Below are positions 33,320 through 44,794 of a stretch of DNA of 64,000 bases, piece by piece (positions within the stretch are counted from its first letter, which is position 1; the number at the start of each line of letters is the position of its first letter). Source of the stretch: Macrothele yani (lineage: Eukaryota > Arthropoda > Arachnida > Araneae > Macrothelidae); contig CM077034.1 of the NCBI GenBank assembly GCA_039090855.1, forward strand, positions 222,234,331-222,298,330, written 5' to 3'. The notes below the pieces were generated by a model. The model searched no databases. It was not told where the DNA came from and saw only the letters and a program-made list of their open reading frames with translations. Made by a program: the position numbers and the translations under genes.

Positions 33320-33860
33320 CCACATCAAAACATTTCTCATTCTTGGCAGTGCCTCAAGCTTTCACCCATGGAATACCCCCCCCCTTTCCCAAAACATTTC
33401 TCATTCTTGGCAGTGCATCAAGCTTTCACCCATGGAATACCCCCCCCTTTCCCAAAACATTTCTCATTCTTGGCAGTGCCTCAAGCTTTCACCCATGGAA
33501 TACCCCCCCCCTTTCCCAAAACATTTCTCATTCTTGGCAGTGCATCAAGCTTTCACCCATGGAATACCCCCCCCCCGCCCTTTCCCAAAACATTTCTCAT
33601 TCTTGGCAGTGCATCAAGCTTTCACCCATGGAATACCCTCCCCTTTCCCAAAACATTTCTCATTCTGGGCAGTGCCTCAAGCTTTCACCCATGGAATACC
33701 CCCCCCCCCCTTTCCCAAAACATTTCTCATTCTTGGCAGTGCCTCAAGCTTTCACCCATGGAATACCCCCCCCTTTCCCAAAACATTTCTCATTCTTGGC
33801 AGTGCCTCAAGCTTTCACCCATGGAATACCCCCCCCCCTTTCCCAAAACATTTCAGTATA
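33320..33860 (+). repeat. Tandem array with variable poly-C, ~9 units of 61-67 bp
   Basis: The unit CTTTCCCAAAACATTTCTCA + TTCTTGGCAGTGCCTCAAGC + TTTCACCCATGGAATAC is nearly invariant, but its C tract varies from about 5 to 10. Frame openness follows from the lack of stops in the unit. Confidence 0.95.
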
Positions 33861-34473
33861 AAAGATATCCATCAATACATGGTGTCTGTTCAATTTTGAT
33901 TGTTTCATTCTGCCTTTGCTATTGAAAATGATAAAAATCTTTTAAGTGCAACAAATATTGTCAAAAAATGATATTTAAATTCAGGAGTGTCCTTGCTAAG
34001 TAAGAAAAAAATGTGTGGTCACCCTGTATTTTACATCCTTCCCCCAACTTTTTTTTTAATTAGAACTTATTATTATCATCATTTATGGGATGTCTCATTG
34101 TATGCACAATATTTAATGTGCAAACCTGTATACAAGTATAAGCATACACATGCCTTGTAATTGGAATTTTTGTTTGCGGAGTTAAACTCCTGGCCTTCTT
34201 TTAAAGGTTATTTCTTGGCAGACAGTAAGCTTGTGATGAAATTTAGTGACTTCTATTTTTTATGCTTGTAAATATTTTGCCCCTTCATTCACTGCATTCA
34301 GTCTTAACCCATGGAACGTTTTTTACTGTGCTTTTTTTTTTTTTTTTGTAAGAACCACTGGCTGTGTAAATGATTCTAATTTTTGTTTTCTTTGATTTTT
34401 TAAAGGTATATTTTCTGAAGTGAATTTTTTGTTTGAAGTAATGAATGACTTGTTTGATTTTTTTCCAAATCTC

Positions 34474-34506
<33 letters not shown>

Positions 34507-34644
34507 GTTTGGGGGGATTTGTAATATGTATTTCCTTTCTTGATCCTGATATATATTTTAAAGGTTTTTATTTTTGTGTATTTTTTAAAAACAGATATTT
34601 TGGTAACAGCTTAATTGCTTTAAACTCTTCAGTAACTTTTATTG
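33861..34644. other. Gene-free, T-rich stretch
   Basis: Long T runs (34334-34347, 34479-34506) and no ORF or TIR. Confidence 0.55.
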
Positions 34645-35530
34645 TTATTCCATTGATCAACAGCGAGCCCTTGATTTAAGGACCAATTGTATCAGTGTTA
34701 TTCCATTAATCAACTGTGGGCCCGTGATTTAAGGACCAATTGTATCAGTGTTATTCCATTGATCAACAGCGAGCCCTTGATTTAAGGGCCAATTGTATCA
34801 GTGTTATTTCATTAATTAACTGGGCCCTTGATTTAGGGACCAATTGTATCAGTGTTATTTCATTAATTAACTGGGCCCTTGATTTAGGGACCAATTGTAT
34901 CAGTGTTATTCCATTGATCAACAGCGAGCCCTTGATTTAGGGACCAATTGTATCAGTGTTATTCCATCGATCAACAGCGAGCCCTTGATTTAAGGACCAA
35001 TTGTATCAGTTTTATTTCATTAATTAACTGGGCCCTTGATTTAGGGACCAATTGTATCAGTGTTATTCCATTGATCAACAGCGAGCCCTTGATTTAAGGA
35101 CCAATTGCATCAGTGTTAATTCATTAATTAACTGGGCCCTTGATTTAGGGACCAATTGTATCAGTGTTATTCCATTGATCAACAGCTAGCCCTTGATTTA
35201 AGGACCAATTGTATCAGTGTTATTCCATTAATCAACTGTAGGCCCGTGATTTAAGGACCAATTCTATCAGTGTTATTCCATTGATCAACAGCGAGCCCTT
35301 GATTTAAGGACCAATTGAATCAGTGTTATTCCATTAATCAACTGTGGGCCCGTGATTTAAGGACCAATTGTTCCAGTATTATTCCATTTATCAACAGTGG
35401 GCCCTTGATTTAAGGACTGGTTGTATCATTGTTATTCCATTGATAGAGTGGGGGCCCTTGATTTAAGGACCAATTGTTATTCTGTTGATCAACAGTAGGC
35501 CCTTGATTTAAAAACCAATTGCATCAGTGT
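34645..35530 (+). repeat. ~52-bp tandem array with two interleaved unit types, ~17 units
   Basis: All units share ACCAATTGTATCAGTGTTAT. One type continues TCCATTGATCAACAGCGAGC, the other TCATTAATTAACTGGGCC (about 51 bp), and a third has GTGGGCCCGTGATTTAAGG. The types alternate in blocks. Confidence 0.92.
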
Positions 35531-36259
35531 CTTATGGGACCAGATAAAAGTTAGTCTTATTGATGTTATATATGTCTACTAAACTTATACATTTTTCATG
35601 CTTTTTTTATTATTTGATATATATCTGTTAGTTGATTTTTTTTTCTATCGTGATTAAATGCTCCTGGGAGGCAAATGCCTGAATTAGACACTGTGGCTAT
35701 TTTTTTAGATTACTGTACTTTCTTTGCTTTAAAAAGCAACTGGCCAAATTAATTTTAACATATTCAGAAAGAATTGAGATGTATGTTCATTTCCTATGCA
35801 AAACAATACAGTTTCCAAGTTTTGTGAGGAGTGTACCACTTGAGTTAAAGCTAATAATAACATTCCTGTGGTAAAAATAATTGCCATGTGCTTTGATGAT
35901 TAAAGATAAAACAATATTCATGATGTTTCTATGCCATTGTCTTCTGGGCTTATAACTTCAGAACATTCAGCATCTGTTAGGAATAATTCTTCCACTAAGC
36001 CTCAATGGATTTGTCTTAAATGCTAAAATTAACATAAACTATCTTTGTATGCATGTTCCATTGTCCTGCTGGCAATAGTTTATTATTCTGTTTTTTAAAT
36101 TTTGGGTATTGTATTATTCTGTAGTCATGTGATTAGGTGAGATATGATTATGCATGTTTAGTGCAGAAAACTAAGCATTTATATTGGTATTCATTCAGCA
36201 TCATTGATTTGCAAAATCTATGTAAGGATTTATTGTCAAAATCTATTTGGATTTCATTG
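35531..36259. other. Gene-free stretch
   Basis: No ORF, repeat or TIR is recognised. Confidence 0.5.
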
Positions 36260-36330
36260 TCCTGGGTGGTGTAGTGGTTAGCATACTCGAGCGCAAATCG
36301 GGAGATGTGGGTTCAGTTCCCGTTCCAGGA
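36260..36330 (+). tRNA. tRNA-like sequence, probably a tRNA-derived repeat or pseudogene
   Basis: A 71-nt cloverleaf can be drawn: acceptor TCCTGGG/TCCAGGA, D arm GTGT..GCAT, anticodon stem CTCGA/TCGGG with 7-base loop GCGCAAA, T arm GTGGG TTCAGTT CCCGT. The anticodon position would be GCA (Cys), but base 33 is C instead of the near-universal T, and the stems hold several G-U pairs. A functional tRNA is doubtful. Confidence 0.4.
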
Positions 36331-36929
36331 TGATTAAATTTTCAAATTTCTGTGGTTATGGTACATGGAAAGAACAGCCTAATTTATGTCTATATTAATT
36401 ATTCCATGTGCTTCCAACTGGATATCTATGTAAGCTTTCTTTGTGACTCTTACTATTATATTTTCTTTTGCTGTAGATTTGTTTCTACCACCACCTAAAA
36501 AATATGAAAAAAAAACGACAACAGCATTTTAATATCTTGTTTTTAATATCTTCAATGATAGTGAAAAAGAGTGACCATATTTTTTAACAATTCTTTGTAA
36601 TGAAATGCATGTTTTTCCTATTTCTAATAGTATCTTCTTCAAAACCAATTAGTAGGGCAAGCATTTTATCGCTCTTTACCTTTTTAAAGCAAAATTAAAT
36701 TTGAAGATTGGTACTTAATGTGTCTGTGATGAAATGTGTGTCATTTCTGGGGCCTGTGCAATTGTCTTCATGATAGAATGCAACAATATAGTACCAATTT
36801 TTGATATCCACTTAAAACGTGTTTTCCCGTTTTTTAGTAATTTCTTCCTTTATCATGAGACAGATCATGATCAAATGATCATATGTAGAGGATTTTAGGA
36901 AGGGTGTGTCTGACCCCAGGTCTTAAACA

Positions 36930-37190
36930 ACCCTTAGAAATAGGAAGCTAGGAGATTTGGGCTAGAGTACCCGATAGGAAAGTGACACGGAAGTGAGGTA
37001 GAAAGGGGAGGAAGATGCCCTTATTTATTACCGGGGGGGCCAGTACCCGGGGTCCGACGGCTTAACCTACCCATCCAACGCACGGCGGATATTTAGTGGA
37101 TCGAGCGTTCGTACCTGCCTGGGATCGAACCCAAGGTCCTCTCCATGGCAGTCACGAACGTTGCCCACTAGGCAACCCGTGGCCCGAGAC
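36930..37190 (-). mobile_element. Second tRNA-derived SINE type
   Basis: On the minus strand a box B GGGTTCGATCCCAGG lies about 60 bases after a box A-like GCCTAGTGGGCAACG, followed by a body of GTACGAACGCTCGATCCAC and a GC-rich region with CCCCGGGTACTGG. It differs from the SINE at 4144. Ends are approximate. Confidence 0.55.
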
Positions 37191-37221
37191 AGGTCATGGA
37201 TGTTTACTTTTTGTTAAATAT

Positions 37222-38627
37222 CAGGGCTTGAAAAACATCTGAAAAGTTACATGCCCAGTCGGGCATGATTAGAAATTATTTACCTGCCCAGGTAGTAAAA
37301 GCTGGATGCCCAGGAAAGTTTATCTTTTACGATAAAAATTCAGAACCTCCGCTATTAAACAAATTGACCTGCCTTTACATGTTTTGCATTTCCATTTTAA
37401 GGGTTTGTATTCGAAACATTCAATGCACAAAAGCTTTATCTCAAGTTTTAAGACGATGATGCTGAAATTGGTGTGAAATGGCATGATGAAATTCGTGTTT
37501 GAGAAATTTAGTGATTCTGCCTTGTTCCTTTCATTGAAGTTATAATGAATAGAATTCTCCGGCTGGACGTGTAGTGCAGGAAAACTTATGTTAAGTCATG
37601 TTAGGGTTATTGAAAGGTTACTTGACGTAGCTAAAGTGTGCTTAATATTCAAAGTGCTAGAGTTTGTTTAGGTAAGACACTCACGTGCAATAAATTCCAA
37701 GAATATGGAATTTATTTTTACTCAGCGTTCCTCATTATCTTGAATATCAGTAATATAATTTCGGTTTTAGTACATTAGTACCTTGAAGGCTCCTTATTAG
37801 AGCGGTAAACACAATATTCCCTGAACTTAACGTAAACACTCAATGAAATAGACTTAACGGCCAGACAGAGGTCTGACAATAAAATAAACTAAGTAAACGT
37901 ACTCACTTTTAACCTTTTAATTGGGGAGCTCCTGGTATTACTCAAATACACACTCCAAAATAACACAACTACTGATAGCCCGAACTTTCGTAATATCGTA
38001 GAAAAGTAGGTAAATCGCATATCAATAATCAGGAAGAACCTATCACATATAAAACGAAGCTCCTCGATATACTTGAGCGCGCCTATATATATATATACTG
38101 CATACCACCACGTCATGACTTACACTCGTTGCCACATATAATTCAGCGGGAGAAACAACATCTCGTTAAGTGAGAAGATAATTTGCATAGGAAAATAAAA
38201 TAACAAGAGATAGTAAAATCAAAAGGAAACTGAATCTAGAGTATATGTTACAAAGTTTTCTCCCTTTGTCAATGAACACTGGTGGCTAGTTCCATTAGAG
38301 GCATGCAACATGTTGCTGACCATATACAACATTTGCAGCAAAACTACATATGATTCCAATTTCTGAGTCCATAGCATAATATAATTAAAGAAGTGATATT
38401 TTTCTGCCCTTGGCACTCCGTAACAATAATACAACTTCCAGTGATTAGCAGTGAAATGAAACAAGACATGCAACAACTGTCTTTTTATTTGTAGTATGAA
38501 ATTCTATTCCAAACTTTATTATCAAATTTAGTTGCCCGAACACAGCAACTAGATTTTTTATTTACCTGCCCAGGCAAATAACTTACGTGCCCCGAGCATC
38601 TCGAGCATGGTCTTTTTCAAACTTTGG
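37222..38627. mobile_element. Probable non-autonomous hAT-like element
   Basis: The left end CAGGGCTTGAAAAACATC and the right end, read as CAAAGTTTGAAAAAGACC, are imperfect inverted repeats, each followed by TTATTTACCTGCCCAGG- or AGGTAAATAA-type sequence. No clean target duplication and no transposase. Confidence 0.45.
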
Positions 38628-38729
38628 ATTTTTTTTTATTTTTTTTTTTTTGATGGAAGGTATCCAGAATAAAAGATATCTCAGAAAGGTTTGTGCCATT
38701 ATAAAGGGAAAATATCAAAGTTTTTTTAC

Positions 38730-38857
38730 TAATTATAATTCTCTTAATGCATTTCAATGGGGGGCAGCACCCTTAGTGGTCCGACAAACTTCCAGATGTC
38801 CGTTGACCTCATTTCATATTGCTTGAAGAATGTTCGGTGTAACAGTAGCCACAGTGT
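38730..38857 (-). pseudogene. DD41D transposase C-terminus
   Basis: The minus strand reads MDTVATVTPNILQAI, a stop, then NEVNGHLEVCRTTKGAAP, matching the end of this transposase type (VTP.ML...W.E...R...C..T.GAHIE). Confidence 0.65.
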
Positions 38858-40490
38858 CCATTATGTGGGCTGTCAGGTGCTCGAGGTCGGGGATCTTGAT
38901 CTGGTAGACAATGTTTTTGACATAACTACACAAGAAAACATCTAATGGAGTTAAATTTGGTGACTGAGGAGGCCAAGCAATTGGTCTCCTATCAATCTAG
39001 GTGGTCCCCATTGTGGGCTGTCAGGTGCTCGAGGTCGGTGATCTTGATCTGGTAGACAATGTTTTTGACATAACTCCACAAGAAAACATCTAGTGGAATT
39101 AAATTTGGTGACTGAAGAGGCCAAGCAGTTGGTCTGCTATCAATGTAGGTGGTCCCCATTGTGGGCTGTTAGGTGCTCGAGGTCGTTGATCTTGATCTGG
39201 TAGACAATGTTTTTGACATAACTCCACAAGAAAACATCTAGTGGAGTTAAATTTGGTGACTGAGGAGGCCAAGCAGTTGGTCTCCTATCAATGTAGGTGG
39301 TCCCCATTGTGGGCTGTTAGGTGCTCGAGGTCGTTGATCTTGATCTGGTAGACAATGTTTTTGACATAACTCCAGAAGAAAACATCTAGTGGAGTTAAAT
39401 TTGGTGACTGAGGAGGCCAAGCAGTTGGTCTGCTATCAATGTAGGTGGTCCCCATTGTGGGCTGTTAGGTGCTCGAGGTCGGTGATCTTGATCTGGTAGA
39501 CAATGTTTTTGACATAACTCCAGAAGAAAACATCTAGTGGAGTTAAATTTGGTGACTGAGGAGGCCAAGCAGTTGGTCTGCTATCAATGTAGGTGGTCCC
39601 CATTGTGGGCTGTTAGGTGCTCGAGGTCGGTGATCTTGATCTGGTAGACAATGTTTTTGACATAACTCCATAAGAAAACATCTAGTGGAGTTAAATTTGG
39701 TGACTGAGGAGGCCAAGCAATTGGTCTCCTATCAATCTAGGTGGTCCCCATTGTGGGCTGTCAGGTGCTCGAGGTCGGTGATCTTGATCTGGTAGACAAT
39801 GTTTTTGACATAACTCCACAAGAAAACATCTAGTGGAGTTAAATTTGGTGACTGAGGAGGCCAAGCAATTGGTCTCCTATCAATCTAGGTGGTCCCCATT
39901 GTGGGCTGTCAGGTGCTCGAGGTCGGTGATCTTGATCTGGTAGACAATGTTTTTGACATAACTCCACAAGAAAACATCTAATTGAGTTAAATTTGGTGAC
40001 TGAGGAGGCCAAGCAGTTGGTCTGCTATCAATCTAGGTGGTCCCCATTGTGGGCTGTCAGGTGCTCGAGGTCGGTGATCTTGATCTGGTAGATAATGTTT
40101 TTGACATAACTCCACAAGAAAACATCTAATGGAGTTAAATTTGGTGACTGAGGAGGCCAAGCAGTTGGTCTGCTATCAATCTAGGTGGTCCCCATTGTGG
40201 GCTGTCAGGTGCTCGAGGTCGGTGATCTTGATCTGGTAGACAATGTTTTTGACATAACTCCACAAGAAAACATCTAGTGGAGTTAAATTTGGTGACTCAG
40301 GAGGCCAAGCAGTTGGTCTGCTATCAATCTAGGTGGTCCCCATTGTGGGCTGTCAGGTGCTCGAGGTCGGTGATCTTGATCTGGTAGATAATGTTTTTGA
40401 CATAACTCCACAAGAAAACATCTAATGGAGTTAAATTTGGTGACTGAGGAGGCCAAGCAATTGGTCTGCTATCAATCTAGGTTGTCCCCA
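38858..40490 (-). repeat. 148-bp array made of DD41D catalytic codons, 11 units
   Basis: The start of CCCCATTGTGGGCTG recurs at 39006, 39154, 39302, 39450, 39598, 39746, 39894, 40042, 40190, 40338 and 40486 (last one partial), with no length change. On the minus strand each unit reads AWPPQSPNLTPLDVFLWSYV then KNIVYQIKITDLEHLTAHN, the region of the third catalytic D. 148 is not a multiple of 3, so the array is no longer a gene. Confidence 0.97.
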
Positions 40491-40873
40491 GCAATGAGGT
40501 TGAAAAATGGTTGAGGTGGTGAGGTTGAAATGTGGCGGTGCCCTGTCATGTTGAAAAATGGTTGAGGTGGTAGCTGGATTAGCACAAAGAGTTCCATCAT
40601 GTCAAGGTACAAAATCCCGATGACTGTTTTTTCTGAAAAGAAGGAAGGTCCGATCAGCTTGTCGTGCATCAAGCTGACCCAGACATTAACTTTGGTGCTG
40701 CCTCTCTCTAGCTCGCATGTGGCACGTGGATTTTCGTTACCCCAAATCCTGCAGGTGTGCCAATTCACAGTCCCACTGACATGAAAAGTCACCTCATCCG
40801 AGAAGCGCACTTGCAGTGGCGTGCCCAAAGGGAGGTTAACCTCCCCAAATTTGGAACCTTTCAATATTTCCAA
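40491..40873 (-). pseudogene. DD41D transposase, first and second catalytic regions
   Basis: Minus strand: VRFSDEVTFHVSGTVNWHTC (first D) and RIWGNENP, KVNVWVSLMHDKLIGPSFF, YLDMMELFVLIQLPPQPFF. In another frame the sequence continues QHDRAPPHFNL, the second D region. A duplicated TTGAAAAATGGTTGAGGTGG (40501, 40552) marks a local duplication where the 148-bp array begins. Confidence 0.8.
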
Positions 40874-41092
40874 AACGCAATTTTAAAAGGCAAAGTTTTG
40901 ATAGTATTTGAAATTGTTTTTATGTCTTATGGCAACAGCTCAACGGGTTTTCTTCATGAATACAAGGAAGCGGCAACAAGCCAAGGACCAGGATGTCCTT
41001 TTGCAGTGAAAAGCCAATACACGGGCGCACTGAAAGTTTCTGTGGCGATGAGGCAATCCCAAATTTGAGTTCCATGGTTTATTTTCAGACTA
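40874..41092. other. Unassigned part of the DD41D element
   Basis: No transposase similarity is seen on either strand. The plus-strand frame ending SQYTGALKVSVAMRQSQI is probably fortuitous. Confidence 0.4.
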
Positions 41093-41339
41093 CTCTAAAG
41101 CAGTGGTTCCCAACCTTATTGCATTCGCAGACCGGTGATGCTGAAACAAAACCTTCAGGCTATTTTTGAGCATTTTATCTCGTAATATTCTATATTGTAA
41201 TGATCACTGTGTACAATCCATAATTTATATACCAGATTATTCCATGTCACCTACTTACAACTAATATCATTTAATCTAATTACTAATCTAAAAACAACTA
41301 TTATGCAAATTTTACTAGGAAATTTTTTCATTTAAATTG

Positions 41340-41383
41340 CAAATTTTCGGAGAAAACTCTTCTCCTTCTTTAGGCTGTCTTTT
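41340..41383 (-). ncRNA. Decayed hammerhead-type motif, PLE family A
   Basis: Minus strand: CTAAAGA (41367-41373; the core G is A), unpaired A, stem GGAGAA/TTCTCC, GAAA (41345-41348), ATTTGC. Likely inactive. Confidence 0.45.
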
Positions 41384-42069
41384 TGTTGTCACTTATTCCT
41401 GTCACTATCGCGGTTACGGTTAATCTTGACGGTTTAGGTTATTTTGCATCAAATCCTGCCAGATGTTAGGCAGGGAAAATCCTTTGCAGTCATTGATGAT
41501 GGGATTTTGATTTTCCTCTATCTCTATTCCTTCTTTCAGCTTTCTTTTTTGAAAATGAAGGAATAGAGATTGAGAAAAATCAAAATTCCATCATCAATGA
41601 CTGCAAGGATTTTCCCTGCCTAACATCCGGCAGGATTTGATGCAAAATAACCGTAACCGTCAAGGCAGAGGTTAATTTATCTAAAACGCGAGATAAAATT
41701 AGCGTCCTGTCGCAAAATGGCGCCAGACATTTAAATATCACAGAAGGTGATTACGTTCCGAAAATTTGAACTTCCCGTAGTCCAGGGGAAAAATTTAAAT
41801 TCCGCCGCTAATTCATGGGTAAAAGTATTCCGTCATATGACAGAAACGTCATCCATTGTTCGGTCGGACGGTTTCGCGTCAGTTCGTCGACCACGACGAT
41901 TCTCCGCGCATCAGTTCGTCGACAAAGAGGCCAAATTTCTTTAGCATTTTGCTACAATTTTTTCTTTCATTTTAGCATTTTTGCTACAGCATTTTTTGAG
42001 CCAGCTTAAACTCTGCGTCAAGGTTAACCGTAACCGTGATAGTGACAGGAATAAGTGACAACAAAAAGA

Positions 42070-42103
42070 CAGCCTGAAGAGTTTTCTCCGAAAATTTGCA
42101 ATT
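42070..42103 (+). ncRNA. Hammerhead-type motif with stem II deleted, PLE family A
   Basis: CTGAAGA (42074-42080) is followed directly by GTTTTCTCC and GAAA (42090-42093). Compared with 28040 the 5' strand of stem II is missing. Confidence 0.4.
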
Positions 42104-42496
42104 TAAATGAAAAAAATTCCTAGTAAAATTCCCATAATAGTTGTTTTTAGATTAGTAATTGAATTAAGAAACTAGGAAGCCATTTCTCAACATGAGCTTT
42201 ATTCATTTAATCTGTTAATATTATTTAATGATCTGTGATCAGTATACCACAACATTCTTCTTATGGTTAATATAATTTTTTCTGGGGTCAGTGGGACGTA
42301 TGTTGCTGCTGCTTCATGATAATCGTCTTGAGCTGTGGTTTCAGCATCATTTCTGCAAAGCACAAGCAGCACTGATGTTCATTATGTCCCTGTGCTTTGT
42401 TTTGATTGCTGAAACAGCTGAAAAGGTTTTTCCGCAATAAATGCATGGCCAAAAAAAGTTACCAATATTTTTAGAGCTTTGTGTCTGAGACTTGGA

Positions 42497-43467
42497 CAGG
42501 GTTCCTACATGTCCTAGAAAACCTGGAATTTCGAGAGAAAAAATCCAGTACTGGAAAAGGCGTGGATTTTTGCAAAAATGAGGTGTTTGTCATAGAAAAG
42601 TAACTCCTGTCATGGATTTTTATCATGTGCTACAATATGCTATTTTCACTTTTTTTCCCATCAGTATATTTTAACATTTCGTAAAAAAAAAAGGGTTTTA
42701 TTTAGAAACAACAGATTTTTTTAGACGTACAACTTCAATGTGTTGTAGCTGAACTCCTCCAATGTCTGGCCAGATTCCTTCCCTCTCTTCCTTTAGCAGG
42801 CAGCACTAAAAGTTAAATTTCACGTTTTTGTCAAAATCAAATGCTTTCTGTGAAAAAATTACAATTATTCAGCAGCAAATAACTCAAATCAATAAAGACA
42901 TTGAAGATTTGAAATCTTCTGTAGCCAACAAATAAAAAAAATTTTCAGCTAATTTAGTCTTGGATTTGCATTTTCAGCATTTACTATTATAAGTGAACTT
43001 TCATTGGACTACAAAAAATGTATAAAACTGTAAGGAAAATTTCTTGGGAAAACATTGCAGGCAACAAACTACAACTAAATAAGCAGTAAGTTTTTTTTTT
43101 TTTTTACCAGTTTCAATGCTTTATTTTCTACTGAAGCAACATGTGGTACTAATTTCATTTATGAACAGTAACTAGTGTAGTAACTATTCTTCACTCCTAG
43201 TAAAAAATAATACAAATTAATTAAAAAACTAAATTATTTAGATTGACTTTGCTAGCTATTCACATGAATTTCAGGTAGACATCATGAGTCAAGCTTTTTC
43301 ATTCAGGTGTATATTTTTGTCCCTTATCTACAATGTTCTTGTAACAGTTAAGCAAATGCTAATTTTTTGTACATACATGAATTCCTGTAAATTGACGAGA
43401 TACGCTGAAGTTGTAATATTACAGATTTGTCGTGGAAAATTGTGAGCAGAATTGAGTAGGAACCTTG
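42497..43467. mobile_element. TIR element (CAGGGTTCCTAC type), non-autonomous
   Basis: CAGGGTTCCTACATGTCC at the left, and CAAGGTTCCTACTCAATT as the reverse complement of the right end. Flanks CTTGG and CTTGA suggest a short duplication displaced by one base. Internal text such as GTCCTAGAAAACCTGGAATT resembles the ends at 57715. No ORF. Confidence 0.6.
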
Positions 43468-44029
43468 CTTGAATATTCTTTCTCCATAATACCCCAAAAC
43501 TGAGTCAGAGATTTGGATCTGAATATCAATACCAGACTGGCATCAGAAGGAAGTTCAACAAAGCTTTCCTTTTTGGTGAGTTAGCTTGCAAGAGTTCAGA
43601 TCTTCTGTGAAGAGATTAGCAATCCAAGCTTCCTTTAAGCTTCCACAACAGGTGTTAAAAAAAATATTTAGATCTACATTTCCTCTTTCTTTGATTCAAA
43701 AGAAAAATAAATAAATTCACTTGTTTCTCATGGAGTGGCAGAAAAAACCTCGTACACCGGTAGTTGGAAAACACTGCTCTAAAGCACCTGAAAAGCAAGG
43801 AGTTTTAATTGAAATGCCAAGAATTACATAAAAACAAAACCAACACTGTAACACAAATACAGAAAACCCAGGAGACTATTACAGGATTTCAATTTGGGTG
43901 CCATTTTTAGACATGTTTATTAGTGCTTTGGAAAATAGATTTCTTGCACACAAATCGGTCTTCAGCCACTTTTCCGAACTTGTTTTCTGCACAGTTAAGT
44001 AGCAAAATAGAAGTAGCCAACCATTATGT

Positions 44030-44560
44030 GGTGATAAGTAATAAGAATATTAATAATAACTTCCAGCAATATTTATTTGAATATTTTTGTGTGAATGTTG
44101 CATACATTTTAAAAATGCACTCATAACACACATTTAGTTGTTTAAAAAATAACTTTCTCACCCCCTTCCAAGAAACATTTGTGGGCACGCAACTGCGCAC
44201 TTGGTGGAAGAAATCTGGTGTTGTGTCAGTTCTTTCCCGCAGCCAAGTTTGTGCGTGCGACATTGTCATTCGATTTTGGTGCCTTCAGCATTTGAATCTT
44301 GTACACCCTCAGACGAAGCCACTTGTTTACCACATTGCACACCATTGAATGTGGAAGGTTTAGGGTGCAAGCTAGCAGCCCGAATTGATTTGTACGATCC
44401 TTGCAGAAATGCCTCTGGTGCGTTCCACATTTTCCTGAGATGTTCGTGTCTTTCCAGAAGACTTCGCACGCAACAGTCTTCACGTAGTCCTCAGTTTGTT
44501 GTCCCAGAACCAGATGCTTTACTGTGTTGGAGGTGTCTGTCCATATTGCATTCTAAAACA
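44030..44560 (-). pseudogene. DD41D transposase, N-terminal part
   Basis: Minus-strand pieces: RHFCKDRTNQFG..., LNLPHSMVCNVVNKWLRLRV, YKIQMLKAPKSND. They match the second helix-turn-helix of this type (SR.L.IPHSTVHNV..K.L.L.AYKIQ..Q). Frameshifts are frequent. Confidence 0.65.
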
Positions 44561-44794
44561 ATGCTGAATAGTAGCAACTGACTTCTAATTTGGCAATCCA
44601 CAACACACGTTCAACCTTTCTTCTATGGTGTTGACATTCTGACTGAGCTGCGTCTACAGTCAGTCGGAAAGCCAACACTAGCTGGTGCATGCCTGTGATT
44701 GGGTACCACTTGACTCACACACATGAGTAGTGCATGGAAAACCCCCGTTAGACGATTCCATCTGTAATAGCGCAAATCGGAAGTGAATGTAATA

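Larger units (their letters stand above)
41279..42163. repeat. PLE family A fold-back nested in the hAT
   Basis: ATTACTAATCTAAAAACAAC (41279) is the reverse complement of the end at 42163. The left arm is minus-strand PLE terminus; from about 41545 the plus strand encodes KEGIEIEKNQNSIINDCK, the PLE C-terminal codons, as at 27895-27940; the right arm repeats the terminus. About 41680-42005 is unassigned, with frames of no known family. Confidence 0.75.
41101..43776. mobile_element. Non-autonomous hAT element with perfect 8-bp duplication
   Basis: CTCTAAAG flanks it at 41093-41100 and 43777-43784. Ends: CAGTGGTTCCCAACC and, reverse complement, CAGTGTTTTCCAACT. Both are classic hAT ends. It carries no transposase, but holds a PLE fold-back (41279-42163) and another TIR element (42497-43467). 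Leader-like sequence at 42180-42490 and 43470-43770 is unassigned. Confidence 0.9.

Noticed and set aside
33313..33925. Proline-rich proteins of ~180 codons in three frames
   Set aside because: All three frames are open over the same array; caused by poly-C and a stop-free unit.
36260..36330. Functional Cys tRNA gene
   Set aside because: C33, several G-U pairs and a repeat-rich context make function doubtful; listed only as tRNA-like.
41680..42009. Gene between the PLE arms
   Set aside because: Two overlapping frames of ~65 codons without family resemblance.
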